This document shows, one piece after another, positions 1 to 9,300 of a stretch of DNA of 64,000 nt. This DNA comes from Actinoplanes missouriensis 431 (GTDB taxonomy: Bacteria > Actinomycetota > Actinomycetes > Mycobacteriales > Micromonosporaceae). The translations under genes were made by a program, and so were the position numbers. The stretch lies in NCBI RefSeq assembly GCF_000284295.1, contig NC_017093.1, forward strand, positions 7,006,001 through 7,070,000. The letters are read 5' to 3'. The notes under the pieces were generated by a model. The model saw nothing but the letters and a program-made list of their open reading frames with translations. It was not told the DNA's origin and made no database searches. How positions within the stretch are numbered: position 1 is the stretch's first letter; each line of letters opens with the position of its first letter.

Positions 1-1
1 C

Positions 2-622
2 GCCGCCCTGCTCACCGGCTGTTCCGCTGCCGACGACTGGTCCGAGTCCCGGCCGGTTGCGGCCCCGATCGGCGCCCTCGGGGCGGGTTTCGCCGACCCC
101 GCGTCGCCGCCCGCCCCCGAGGCGACCATCACACCGAGCCCCGGCTCCTGGGACGGCGTCCACCCGCCCGAGGACTACCGCGTCGTGCTGCTGACGCTCG
201 GCGCCGACGCGCCGGCCCGGGCCGTGGCCGACGCGGTGCGCTCGTGGGCCGCCGAGGAGAAGGTGTCGCTGCGCACCGTCGAGGCCGACCCGGCACACCC
301 GGTCGACGGCATCGTGGCGGCCGTCACGATGAAACCGGACCTGGTGATCAGCGCCGGGAACGACCTGGTCGACGCGTTGGCCCTGGTCACGCCGAGCCAC
401 CTGGACCAGCAGTTCCTGATCGTCGGGGCGGAGGTCGCCGAGCCGACCGGCAACGTCACCGCGGCCGACTGGACCGGCGCCGGCTTCCGCGGCGAGGGCC
501 TCGGATCCCCGTCCGCGTACGACCCGGCGTCGTTCACCTCCGCGCGGTGCGCCTCGGCGGTCCGCGCTGGAGTGGCCGCCGTGCTGCACCGGCTCACCGG
601 GATCGTGCTCTGGATCAGTTGA
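2..622 (+). CDS. Lipoprotein, BMP-like, 5'-truncated
   Basis: The frame is open from base 2, so the N-terminus lies outside the window. LTGC (codons at 11-22) is a lipobox with the lipidated Cys at 20-22, which makes this an exported, membrane-anchored protein. A Pro/Ala-rich linker of about 40 residues follows. The rest is an alpha/beta segment with alternating hydrophobic strands, including PDLVISAGND, reminiscent of BMP-type periplasmic binding proteins. It ends in a short hydrophobic tail at TGA 620-622. The BMP assignment is a weak inference; the lipoprotein call is firm. It could be a solute-binding or sensory lipoprotein. Confidence 0.7.
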   Translation, partial: AALLTGCSAADDWSESRPVAAPIGALGAGFADPASPPAPEATITPSPGSWDGVHPPEDYRVVLLTLGADAPARAVADAVRSWAAEEKVSLRTVEADPAHPVDGIVAAVTMKPDLVISAGNDLVDALALVTPSHLDQQFLIVGAEVAEPTGNVTAADWTGAGFRGEGLGSPSAYDPASFTSARCASAVRAGVAAVLHRLTGIVLWIS

Positions 623-686
623 CCTTCGAGTTGGCGACCGGCGGGTGCTCCGCTTAGCCTCGGATCAGCGGAACAGGAGCACCCAC

Positions 687-1172
687 ATGACCATGCGATC
701 GGCACTCGAGCCGTTACGGCTGCGACGGGTCTTCGGGTCCTTCCCGACCGGTGTGACAGTCGTCGCCGCGATGGTCGACGGGTCACCCGCCGGTCTCGCG
801 GCGAACTCGTTCGTCTCGGTGTCGCTCGACCCGCCGATGGTGTCGGTCTGCGTGGCGCACACCTCCACCACCTGGCCGGTGCTGCGGCGCGCCCCGCGGC
901 TGGGCGTCAGCGTGCTCGGCGCCCACCAGGAGAACGCCGGACGTCAGCTCAGCGCCCGTGACACCGACCGGTTCGCCGAGCTGGACTGGCACGCCAGTCC
1001 CGACGGCGCCATCCTGCTCGACGGCTCCAGCGCCTGGCTGGACTGCAGCGTCGAGCGGGAGATCCCGGCCGGCGACCACGACATCGTGCTGCTGCGCGTG
1101 CACGACCTGGACGCCGACGCCGACGTCCCCCCGCTGGTGTTCCACGGAAGCCGGTACCGCCGACTAGATTGA
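687..1172 (+). CDS. Flavin reductase family protein
   Basis: A 161-aa flavin reductase-like, FMN-binding split-barrel protein. Family features are FGSFPTGVTVV near the N-terminus, GLAANSFVSVSLDPPMVSVCV in the barrel core, and the C-terminal GDHDIVLLRV segment. Such proteins reduce free FMN/FAD with NAD(P)H for a partner monooxygenase, or act as the reductase half of two-component oxygenases. ATG 687 is chosen because AGGAG lies 7 bases upstream; an upstream ATG at 645 has no comparable site. The product resembles the flavin reductase at 55401-55904, so the window carries two paralogues. No oxygenase partner is adjacent, so the substrate is unknown. Confidence 0.88.
   Translation: MTMRSALEPLRLRRVFGSFPTGVTVVAAMVDGSPAGLAANSFVSVSLDPPMVSVCVAHTSTTWPVLRRAPRLGVSVLGAHQENAGRQLSARDTDRFAELDWHASPDGAILLDGSSAWLDCSVEREIPAGDHDIVLLRVHDLDADADVPPLVFHGSRYRRLD
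1165..1170 (+). promoter_or_regulatory. -10 element of a leaderless promoter
   Basis: TAGATT matches the actinobacterial TANNNT -10 and ends 7 bases before GTG 1178. That places the transcription start at or next to the start codon. There is no Shine-Dalgarno sequence. Confidence 0.55.
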
Positions 1173-1177
1173 TCGCC

Positions 1178-1570
1178 GTGAGATTCTCTCCGCGATCCAC
1201 CGCGGGCTGGACGATCGCGGTGTTCGGCGCCCTCGCCGCCGTGCTGGGCGCGGTGGGCCTGATCGCCCCGGAACTGGTCCTGGCCGGGACCGGGTTCCCC
1301 GCCGATCCGCCGGACTCCACCCGCGTCTTCGCCACGGCCTCGTCGATGGCGTCGCTCAACATGGGCGTCTACTACCTGGTCGCCGCGGCCACCGAGTGGC
1401 GGCCGTTCTTCCGGTTCACCGTCCCGTTCCGGCTGCTCACCCTCACCGTCTTCAGCACGCTGGTGGTGACCGGGGTGGCACCCGGCGCGTTCCTGGGCGT
1501 GGCCCTGTGGGAGGGCGCCGGCGCGGCGGCCACCGCCGTGGCCCTCGCCCACGACCGCCGCCGCCCCTGA
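1178..1570 (+). CDS. Small four-helix membrane protein, unknown family
   Basis: A 130-aa hydrophobic protein with about four transmembrane segments: residues about 8-30, a helix around the conserved-looking MASLNMGVYYLV, one at FRLLTLTVFSTLVV, and a last one before the basic RRRP tail. I do not recognise a named family. GTG 1178 is preferred because of the TAGATT -10 seven bases upstream. A TTG at 1169 overlapping the upstream stop would add three residues and is the alternative. The gene follows the flavin reductase with almost no gap, but the apparent promoter suggests its own transcript. Confidence 0.7.
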   Translation: MRFSPRSTAGWTIAVFGALAAVLGAVGLIAPELVLAGTGFPADPPDSTRVFATASSMASLNMGVYYLVAAATEWRPFFRFTVPFRLLTLTVFSTLVVTGVAPGAFLGVALWEGAGAAATAVALAHDRRRP

Positions 1571-1576
1571 CCCACG

Positions 1577-1680
1577 ACCGCACCCGGCCCGCACCCGGCC
1601 CGCACCCGGCGCGCACCCGCACCGGCCCGCACTCGGCCCGCACCCGCACCCGGCCCCGCACCCGGCCCGGGCCTCGGCCG
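1577..1680. repeat. 12-bp GC-rich tandem repeat
   Basis: Imperfect tandem copies of CGCACCCGGCCC fill this stretch just after the stop at 1570. No coding frame of known type is visible. It is probably slippage-generated. Confidence 0.7.
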
Positions 1681-1750
1681 CACAGACAGCGCGGGAGGCC
1701 CTCCCACGAACAGCCGAACAAAGCCCCGATAAGTCGGAAATGCGGCGTGG

Positions 1751-1907
1751 CGGTCGGCGGACGCGGAAGCCGATCGCGTGCGCTGGCCGCCGCGCTGGTG
1801 CGGTCGGCGGACGCGAGCCGTCACCACGTGCGCTGACCGCCCTCCGCTGGGCGCACCGGCGCTGCGTGTGACCTCGTCCCTGCGGCACCGGCGCTGCGTG
1901 TGACCTC
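1751..1907. repeat. Two short direct-repeat pairs in an intergenic gap
   Basis: A degenerate 50-bp unit starts at 1751 and 1801, both beginning CGGTCGGCGGACGCG. A second pair has a 23-bp identical core at 1853-1875 and 1885-1907 (unit 32 bp, core beginning GCACCGGCGCTGCG). The gap 1571-2370 has no convincing gene. Its right half (about 1990-2250) is less GC-rich and could be remnant DNA. Confidence 0.65.
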
Positions 1908-2215
1908 ATCCACGCCGCCACCGCTGGCGCCCGGGACGTCTCGGGCCGGGCCCCGCGACCGCGGCGCGGCCGGTCGATGCGACGGTCCACGACGGTCCGC
2001 GGCGCTCCACCCAGGCAAGCGAAGCAACACGCCATCGGAACGATCAACCTGAGCTAAGTGACATCGACCGAGGGACAAGCAATCGACGCCCGGCCTTCGA
2101 CGAAGCCAGACGCGGAACCACCACCGTGATCCTTGAGCGACGCCAAGCCTCACACACCCAAGACGACGCCGCACACCCTGAAAACGGAGGATCGTGGAGC
2201 AACACCGGCATGATG

Positions 2216-2251
2216 AGGGCCGGGCATCCACGGGGGAGAATGCCCGGCCTT
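2216..2251 (+). terminator. Hairpin upstream of the TIR gene
   Basis: Arms GGCCGGGCAT (2218-2227) and ATGCCCGGCC (2240-2249) pair perfectly, with one G-T and one A-T pair extending the base. The loop is 12 bases. No long T tract follows. It may be a terminator isolating the TIR gene from upstream transcription, or a protein-binding palindrome. Confidence 0.45.
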
Positions 2252-2370
2252 CATAGATCAAAGCACATGGCGACGCGGACCGCCACGCGGGACGCCGAGC
2301 GGCTTTACCGGTGGGACGGTGACATGGAGAATCGGTCCCCGCCGCTCACGCCGACCGCCCAGGGACAGTC

Positions 2371-5300
2371 ATGCCGTTCGATGGTTTCATCTCCTACAGC
2401 CATGCCGCCGACGGACGGCTCGCGCCCGCTGTCCAGCGCGGCCTGCACCGGCTGGCGAAACCCTGGCACCGGCGCCGTGCGCTGTGGATATTCCGGGACC
2501 AGACCGGGCTGGCGGTGACGCCCAAGCTGTGGACCTCGATCCAGGAGGCGATCGACGGTTCGAAGCACTTCGTGCTGCTCGCCTCCCCGGAGGCGGCGGG
2601 CTCGCCGTGGGTGAACCGGGAGATCGAGCACTGGCTGGCGACCAAGTCAGCGGACCGGATCCTGCCGGTGGTCACCGACGGCGTGTGGGACTGGGACCCG
2701 GCGGCCCGGGACTTCACCGCCGGGTCGACGGCGGTGCCGGACGCCCTGCGTGGCGTGTTCGCCGAGGAGCCGCTCTACCTGGACCTGCGGTGGGCTCGTG
2801 ACGACCTGCACCTGAGCCTGCAGCACATCCGGTTCCGGGACGCGATCGCGCAGCTCGCGGCCCCGATGCACGGGGTGAGCAAGGACGAGCTGGAGGGCGA
2901 GGACGTCCGGCAGCACCGGCGGGCCCGGCGGCTGTCGGCGGCCGCCGCGGCCGCCCTGGTGGCGCTGACCCTCGTCACGTCGCTGACCGGGCTGGTCGCG
3001 GTGCGCAACGCGGACCGGGCCAGCGCCGCGGCGACCGAGGCTCGCACGCAGCAGCGGGAGGCGTCCGAGCAGCGTGACACCGCCGCGCGCGCCACCGAGG
3101 AGTCGCAGCGGCAGCAGCGGAACGCCCGGGCGCAGGAGCAGCGGGCGCAGGCGGCGACCACCGAGACCCGGCGGCAGGAGGCGCTCGCGAGCCGGCAGCA
3201 GACCCTGGCCGCCACCGCCGCCGCGGAGGCCGAGCGGCAGCAGGCGCTGGCCGAGGACGCCTCCGCCGAGGTGCGGCTGCAGCAGGCCCTGGCCGAGGAG
3301 GCCGCCGCGGAGGCGAAGCGGGAGCAGGCCGACGCCGCGCGGTACCGGCGGGCCGCCGCGCAGGAGAAGGCCGGCGCGGAACGGGAGAGGGCCAACGCCG
3401 CACGGCAGCAGAACCTGGCGGAGGACGCCGCTGCCGAGGCCGAGCGGCAGAAGGCCGACGCCGAGCGGCAGGCCGCGAACGCCCGGCGGCAGCGGGAGCT
3501 CGCGAACCAGGCGACGGCCCGGGCCCAGGAGCAGGAACGGGTCGCCGAGCACCACCGCGAGCTGGCCCGGCAGGCCGAGGCGGAACGCAAGGAGCAGGAG
3601 AAACTGGCACGCGAGGCGGCCGAGGAGGCCCGCCGGCAGCGCGCGGCGGCGGAGGCGCAGCAGCGCCTCATGATCAATCAGCGGCTGCTGGACCGGGCCC
3701 GCGCGATGATCGGGGACGACCCGAAGAAGGCCCTCATGCTGGGGGTGGCCGCGCTCCGCCTGAAGGACGACGAGCAGACCCGCGAGCAGCTCGGCCACCT
3801 CACGATGGCGACCAACTACGCCGGCGCGATCAGCGACGTGGCCGACGTCGCGGTGATCGGCACGCGGCTGGCCGCCACCTCGGGCGCCGACCGGACGATC
3901 TCCCTGTGGGACACCCGTGACCCCGCCAAACCGGTCCGGCTCACCCGGCTGCCGGCGCCGTCCACCGGTGCGGAGATCTCCCTGGAGGCCGGTCCGGGGC
4001 AGACCCTCGCGGTTTTCGACGGAGGCCCCGAGGCGACGCTGTGGGACCTTTCCCAACCCTCCGATCCGGTACGGGCGGAGAAGCTCACCGACCCGGCCGG
4101 CATCACGGCCGTCACGTTCAGCCCGGACGGTCACACCGTCGCCACCAGCAGCGCGGACCGCAGCACCGTCCTGTGGGACGTCACGGGCGCCGAACCGGCC
4201 CGGCTCGCGACGCTTCCGAAGGCGTACCCCCTGGTGTTCGGCCCGGACGGGCGGACGGCCTTGACCAGCGGCGACGCGGTCACCGTCTGGGACCTGACCG
4301 ACCCGGCCGCCCCCGCGCAGCGCGCCACGATCAGCGTCGGCTGGGGTGACCCGGTGGCCGACGCGAAGATCGCGTTCCACCCGAAGCTCCCGATCGTCGC
4401 CGTCCAGGGGCCGTCCGGTTACGTCTACCTCTGGGACCTGATCGATCCGGCGAAGCCGCGGCAGGGCGCCTCCGAGCGCGCGGTGCGCGGCGACACCGAC
4501 CTGACCACGCTCGGCTTCAGCCCGGACGGGAACATGCTGGCCTTCGGCGACTCCGACGGGCGTACCGCGGTCTGGAGTTTCGACTACGACAACGAGTGGC
4601 CGACGATGCTCGCGCAGGTCGCCGACCTGACCGCCCGTGGCGGCCCGGTCCGGGCGATGACCTTCAGCCCGGACTCCCGGACCCTGACCACCGCCGGCGA
4701 CCGCCGGACGGCCACGATCTGGTACCTCAAGGGCCGGTACGCCCCGGAGCCGATCACCACGATCCCCGGGCCGTTCCCGGCGCGGGTCATGGGACTCGCG
4801 TTCGGCCCGGACAACCGCACGCTCGTCGCCGCGAACCGGGACGGGACCGGGACGACCTGGGACCTGACCGATCCGGCCGCCCCGGTCTCGCACGCGGTGA
4901 CCCTGCGCACCGGCAAGGTAGAGGGGATGACCCTCAGCGAGGACGGCCGCACCCTGGTCGTGGTCGGCGCGGACAACGTGGTGACGGTGCTGGACACCAC
5001 CCGGCCGGCCGAGCCCGTGCCGCTGTCCGAGTTCGCCGACCCCGGCGCGAGCCCGGCCGACCTCGTCTGGGCGATGGCGCTCAGCGCGGACGGCCGTACC
5101 CTTGCCGTCGGTCACGGCAAGGGCAAGATGACCCTGTGGGACCTGACCGACCGGAAACAGCCCGCCAAGCTCACCGAGCTGCCGCTGCGCGACATGCTGT
5201 CCTCGATCGCGTTCACGCCGGACGGACGCGCGATGGCCGTCGGTGAGGGGTCCAACGTGTCGATGTGGGACGTCACCGATCGCGCCGCCCCGGTGCGGCT

Positions 5301-5826
5301 CACCTCGATACCGCTCGCCGACTACATCGGTTACCACGCCAACTCGCTGGAGTTCAGCGCCGACGGGCGCACCATGGCGGCGGCCACCACGGACACCGGG
5401 ACCGTCGTGCTGTGGGACGTCGCCGACCTCTCCCAGCCGCGCCGGATCGCCACGCTGACCGGCCACGTCGGGTACGCCCTGTCGGCGTCGCTCAGCCCGG
5501 ACGGACGCACCCTGACCACGGCGGGCATGGACAACTCGGTGATGCTGTGGGACATCAGCGATCCCAGCACCCCGGTCCGGTACGCGATGATCAAGGGCCC
5601 GCAGACGCAGACCTTCTACACCGCGCTCAGCCCGGACGGACGAACCGTGGCGGCGGCCGGCCACTACGCGCTGCCGACCAAGAACGTCACGCTCTGGGAC
5701 GTCACCGTGCCGCGGGAGCTCGCCGCCGACCCGGCCCGCAGCGCCTGCGCCCTCGGCGGCCGCGGCCTCAACGCCGACGAGTGGGCCCGCTACGTGCCGG
5801 AACTCCCCTACCGGGCCACCTGTTGA
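2371..5826 (+). CDS. TIR domain - TM - coiled-coil - WD40 protein
   Basis: A 1151-aa modular protein. Residues 1-165 are a TIR domain: strand A is DGFISYS, the BB-loop region is around RDQTGLA, and the helix carries WVNREI with W80 and E84. This matches the WVHKEI of human SARM1, whose Glu is the catalytic NADase residue. A basic stretch and one transmembrane helix follow (about 189-211). Residues about 215-430 are an Ala/Arg/Glu/Gln coiled coil. Residues about 470-1125 hold 14 WD40 blades, countable by repeated WDxxDPxxP strands, enough for two seven-blade propellers. The tail LNADEWARYVPELPYRATC resembles the ends of other actinobacterial WD40 proteins. ATG 2371 follows AGGGA with 5-base spacing. 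The protein is probably a membrane-anchored sensor (propellers) with an NAD-consuming or signalling TIR effector. The SLOG gene directly follows. Confidence 0.9.
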   Translation: MPFDGFISYSHAADGRLAPAVQRGLHRLAKPWHRRRALWIFRDQTGLAVTPKLWTSIQEAIDGSKHFVLLASPEAAGSPWVNREIEHWLATKSADRILPVVTDGVWDWDPAARDFTAGSTAVPDALRGVFAEEPLYLDLRWARDDLHLSLQHIRFRDAIAQLAAPMHGVSKDELEGEDVRQHRRARRLSAAAAAALVALTLVTSLTGLVAVRNADRASAAATEARTQQREASEQRDTAARATEESQRQQRNARAQEQRAQAATTETRRQEALASRQQTLAATAAAEAERQQALAEDASAEVRLQQALAEEAAAEAKREQADAARYRRAAAQEKAGAERERANAARQQNLAEDAAAEAERQKADAERQAANARRQRELANQATARAQEQERVAEHHRELARQAEAERKEQEKLAREAAEEARRQRAAAEAQQRLMINQRLLDRARAMIGDDPKKALMLGVAALRLKDDEQTREQLGHLTMATNYAGAISDVADVAVIGTRLAATSGADRTISLWDTRDPAKPVRLTRLPAPSTGAEISLEAGPGQTLAVFDGGPEATLWDLSQPSDPVRAEKLTDPAGITAVTFSPDGHTVATSSADRSTVLWDVTGAEPARLATLPKAYPLVFGPDGRTALTSGDAVTVWDLTDPAAPAQRATISVGWGDPVADAKIAFHPKLPIVAVQGPSGYVYLWDLIDPAKPRQGASERAVRGDTDLTTLGFSPDGNMLAFGDSDGRTAVWSFDYDNEWPTMLAQVADLTARGGPVRAMTFSPDSRTLTTAGDRRTATIWYLKGRYAPEPITTIPGPFPARVMGLAFGPDNRTLVAANRDGTGTTWDLTDPAAPVSHAVTLRTGKVEGMTLSEDGRTLVVVGADNVVTVLDTTRPAEPVPLSEFADPGASPADLVWAMALSADGRTLAVGHGKGKMTLWDLTDRKQPAKLTELPLRDMLSSIAFTPDGRAMAVGEGSNVSMWDVTDRAAPVRLTSIPLADYIGYHANSLEFSADGRTMAAATTDTGTVVLWDVADLSQPRRIATLTGHVGYALSASLSPDGRTLTTAGMDNSVMLWDISDPSTPVRYAMIKGPQTQTFYTALSPDGRTVAAAGHYALPTKNVTLWDVTVPRELAADPARSACALGGRGLNADEWARYVPELPYRATC

Positions 5827-5843
5827 GCAGATCGGGGGCCGAT

Positions 5844-6317
5844 GTGCGTTTCGGTGTCACCGGCCACCGGACGCTCCCGCCGGTCGTCGCCGGCCACGCG
5901 GCGGACCACTGGCGCCGGATGCTGCCCTCGGGTGCCGGGCTGCACGGGGTGTCGAGCCTCGCCGACGGCGCCGACCAGCTCTTCGCCGCCTGCGTGCTGG
6001 CGGCCGGCGGCACCCTCGAGGCGGTCCTGCCGTGTGCCGACTACGCCTGCTCGCTGCCCGAGGACGGCAGCCGGGCGCGCTTCCACGACCTGCTGCGCGC
6101 CTCGGCGACCGTGCTGACGATGCCCTACGCCGAGCCGTCCGACCAGGCATTCCTCGCCGCAGGGCAGGCGCTGGTGGACCGCTGCGACCACCTGTTCGCG
6201 GTCTGGGACGGTCTGCCCGCCCGCGGACTGGGCGGGACGGCGGACGTGGTCGCCTACGCCCGGGCCCGCGGGCGGCCGGTGACCGTGCTCTGGATCGACG
6301 GCGTGATCCGGGACTGA
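5844..6317 (+). CDS. SLOG-fold nucleotide-binding protein
   Basis: A 157-aa protein with the hallmarks of the SLOG (SMF/DprA-LOG) superfamily. FGVTGHR (residues 3-9) forms the first strand and loop, HGVSSLADGAD (34-44) the second, AVLPCADY (60-67) a third, and VDRCDHLFAVWDG (111-123) leads to the GLGGTADVV (128-136) nucleotide loop. SLOG domains bind or cleave nucleotide derivatives; in Thoeris ThsA a SLOG domain senses a TIR-made cyclic ADP-ribose isomer. GTG 5844 puts FGVTGHR at the N-terminus, with GGGGG 5 bases upstream. A TTG at 5823, overlapping the TIR stop as TTGA, would add seven residues. Either way the two genes should be one transcript. No SIR2 or other effector is fused. Confidence 0.85.
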   Translation: MRFGVTGHRTLPPVVAGHAADHWRRMLPSGAGLHGVSSLADGADQLFAACVLAAGGTLEAVLPCADYACSLPEDGSRARFHDLLRASATVLTMPYAEPSDQAFLAAGQALVDRCDHLFAVWDGLPARGLGGTADVVAYARARGRPVTVLWIDGVIRD

Positions 6318-6332
6318 GGCCGCCCGGCCTTT

Positions 6333-9300
6333 CTAGCCGACGCTGACCACCGGGGCGGCCGGCACCTCCAGTTCAGCGAAGATCCGCCGGGCCTGGTCGA
6401 GGTGCGTCCCGGCGTCCCCGGTGTCGCGCAGCGCCGCCGCCATCCCGTCGTGGGCGCGTGCCTGCTCGTACCGGTCACCGATCTCCTCGGCCAGCGCCAG
6501 CGCCTGATCGTGCTGCGCCCGCGCCTCGGCCGCCTCCCCGGCGGCGAGCAGCACCTGCCCGAGGTCGTTGAGCGCCTCCGCCTCGCTGGCCCGGTCCCCG
6601 ATCCGCCGGAGCAGGACGAGCGCGCGGCGCAGGTGACCGGCGGCCTCGGCGAGGCGACCCCGGCGAGCGTCGATCCCGGCAAGATCGGTGAGCGCGTACG
6701 CCTCAGCGGTGCGGTCACCGGCACTCCGGACCGCGGCCAGGCTCTGCTCGAGGCGGCCCGCTGCCCGGTCCGGCGGCGCCGCGCGCTGTGGCAGCCGGGC
6801 GAGCAGCGACAGCACGTAGGCCTCGCTGAACCGGTCACCGAGCGTCACGTACAGATCCAGCGCCGACGCGAACCGCTGCGCCGCCTGGGTCTGGTCGCCC
6901 AGCCGCGCGTCGACCAGCCCGAGCCGGACCAGCGCGTCGGCCTGGCCGGCGTCGTCACCGAGCCGCTCGTAGACCGTCCAGGCCCGCCGGTAGTGCTCCG
7001 CGGCCCGCCGGTAGTCACCCAGCCGCCAGTCGACGCTGCCCAGGTTGCGCAGCACCAGCCCCTCGGCGGCCGGTTCGCCCAGGTCGGTGTAGAGGGCCAG
7101 CGCCTGCCGGTAGGTGGCGGCGGCCTCGTGCAGCCGGCCCTGCCGCCGGTGCAGCCGGCCCAGGTTGGAGAGCGCCCGTGCCTGCGCGTCACGGTCACCG
7201 AGGGCGCGGGCCGCGGACACCGCGGAGGTGGTGACGGCCGCTGCCTCGGCGACCGGGCCACCGGCGTCGAGGTAGCGGAACAGGGTTTCGGCGAGCGCGA
7301 CGGTGTGCCGGTAGAAGCCGTGCGCCGCGCCGTACGCGCAGACCGCCGCGAGGTTGGGCCGTTCCACCTCGATCCAGGCGCGGGCCGCGTCCGGGTCGCC
7401 GGCCACCGGGACACCGTCCGGGTACAGCGTGGCCATGGCGGCGCTCGCCCCGGAGAGGTAGTGGTCGAACAGCCGGGTGAGGGCGGCGCGCCGGTCCGGT
7501 TCGGCGTCGTGCCGGGTGGCGAGTTCGGCGGCGTACGCGCGGAGCAGGTCGTGCATCCCGTACCGGCCGCCCGGCCCGGCCTGGACGAGGCTGGCCCGGG
7601 TCAGCACGCCGAGCAGCCGCCGTGCCTCGCCGGTGCGGCCGCCCGTGTCGATCAGCGCGGCCACCGCGTCGACGTGCGCGGTCTCCCCCGGATCCAGGCC
7701 GAGCAGCCGGAACGCGCGGGCCGCGTCGGCGGACAGGTTCTGGTAGGACCAGGAGAACACCGCGCGGACCTCGGCGCGCGGATCACCGCCGGCGTCCAGC
7801 AGGTCGAGGCGTACCTGATGGTCGCCGAGCTCGGCGACGAGGTCGGCGAGCGGCACGTCGGCCCGCTCGGCGGCCAGCTCGGCCGCGATCCGCAGGGCCA
7901 GCGGCAGCCGGGCGCACGCCGCGGCCAGGTCGGCGGCGGCCTGCGGCTCGGTGTCCACCCGGACGCCGATCAGCTTGCGCAGCAGCCCGACCGCGTCCGG
8001 CAGCGGGAGCAGGTCCAGGTTGACCCGCTCGGCGCCGTGAACGGCCACCATGCCGGGCAGCGAGTCCCGGCTGGTGATCAGCACCAGGCACGACCCGGTG
8101 CCGGGCAGCAGCGGCCGGACCTGCTCCACCGAAGACGCGTTGTCCAGCAGCACCAGCATCCGGCGGCCGGTGATCTCGGACCGGTACCGGCCGGCGCGCT
8201 CGTCGGTGCCCGGCGGGATCTCCGGCCCGCGCACGCCGAGCGCGGTGAGGAATCCGGCCAGGGCGTCCGCGACCGTCACCGGCTGCTCCGCGTCGTAGCC
8301 GCGCAGGTTCACGTAGAGCTGCCCGTCCGGGAACGCGTGCCGGACGTGGTGCGCCCATCGGACGGCCAGCGCGGACTTGCCGACTCCCGCCGTACCGGAA
8401 AGAAGGGCGACGGTCAGCGGCGGCTCGCCGCCGCCGGGTGGCGCGAGCAGGCGGTCCAGCGCGGCCATCTCCCCGGTACGGCCAGTGAACGCCCGCACGT
8501 CCGCCGGCAGCTGTGTCGGGACCGTCGTGGCGGCTTGCGGGGTCTCCCCCGCCGCCCGATTCTCCGTCGCCCGATTCTCCGCCGCCCGGCTCTCCCCCGA
8601 CGGCACTGTGATCGGCTCGTCTCCGGCCGGCGCGAACAGCTCGGGATCGGCGACCAGGATCCGCTCGTGCAACCGGCGCAGCGCGGGGCCAGGATCGCTG
8701 CCCAGCTCGTCGGCGAGCCGATGGCGGATCCGGCGGTACTGCTCGTCCGCGTCGGCCTGACGCCCGCACCGGTACAGCGCGAGCATCGCCTGCCCGGCCA
8801 GCCGCTCATCCAGCGGATGCTCGGCGACCGCGGCGGTCAGCCCCGGCAGCAGCTCACCGTGCCGGCCCAGCCGCAGCAGCACGTCGGTGCCGTCCAGCTC
8901 GGCCGCGAACCGCTCGCCGAGCAGCGTGCGCCGCATGGCGTCCAGCCACGGCGTCTCCAGACCGGCGAACGGATCACCGCGCCACAGGCCCAGGGCCTGC
9001 CCGATCAGGTCGGCGGCCACCCGGTCCGGCCGGGTCGCCCGGGCCTCGGTCATCAGCCTGCGGAACCGGTGCAGGTCCACGGACTGCGGATCCGCGGTGA
9101 GCAGGTAGCCACCCGGCTCCCGCCGGATCTCCACACCGCCCGCACCCGCGACGGCCCGCCGCAGCCGGGACAGATAGCTGTAGAGCGCGCCGGCGGCCCG
9201 CTGCGGCGCACGATCGCCCCACACCCGGTCCATCAGCTGGTCCACCGTCACCGGACGGCCCGCCTCCACCAGCAGCACGCTCAGCACACACCGCTGCCGG

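Noticed and set aside
1577..1907. Repeats resembling a CRISPR array
   Set aside because: Units are contiguous or nearly so, without unique spacers of constant length, and no cas genes are present.
2126..2518. An open frame across the hairpin before the TIR gene
   Set aside because: It runs into the TIR gene in another frame and crosses the palindrome; no family match is recognised.
2647..5664. A 1005-codon open frame on the minus strand opposite the TIR-WD40 gene
   Set aside because: It is a high-GC shadow: Arg/Gly/Val-rich, no family resemblance, fully antisense to a gene with clear domains.
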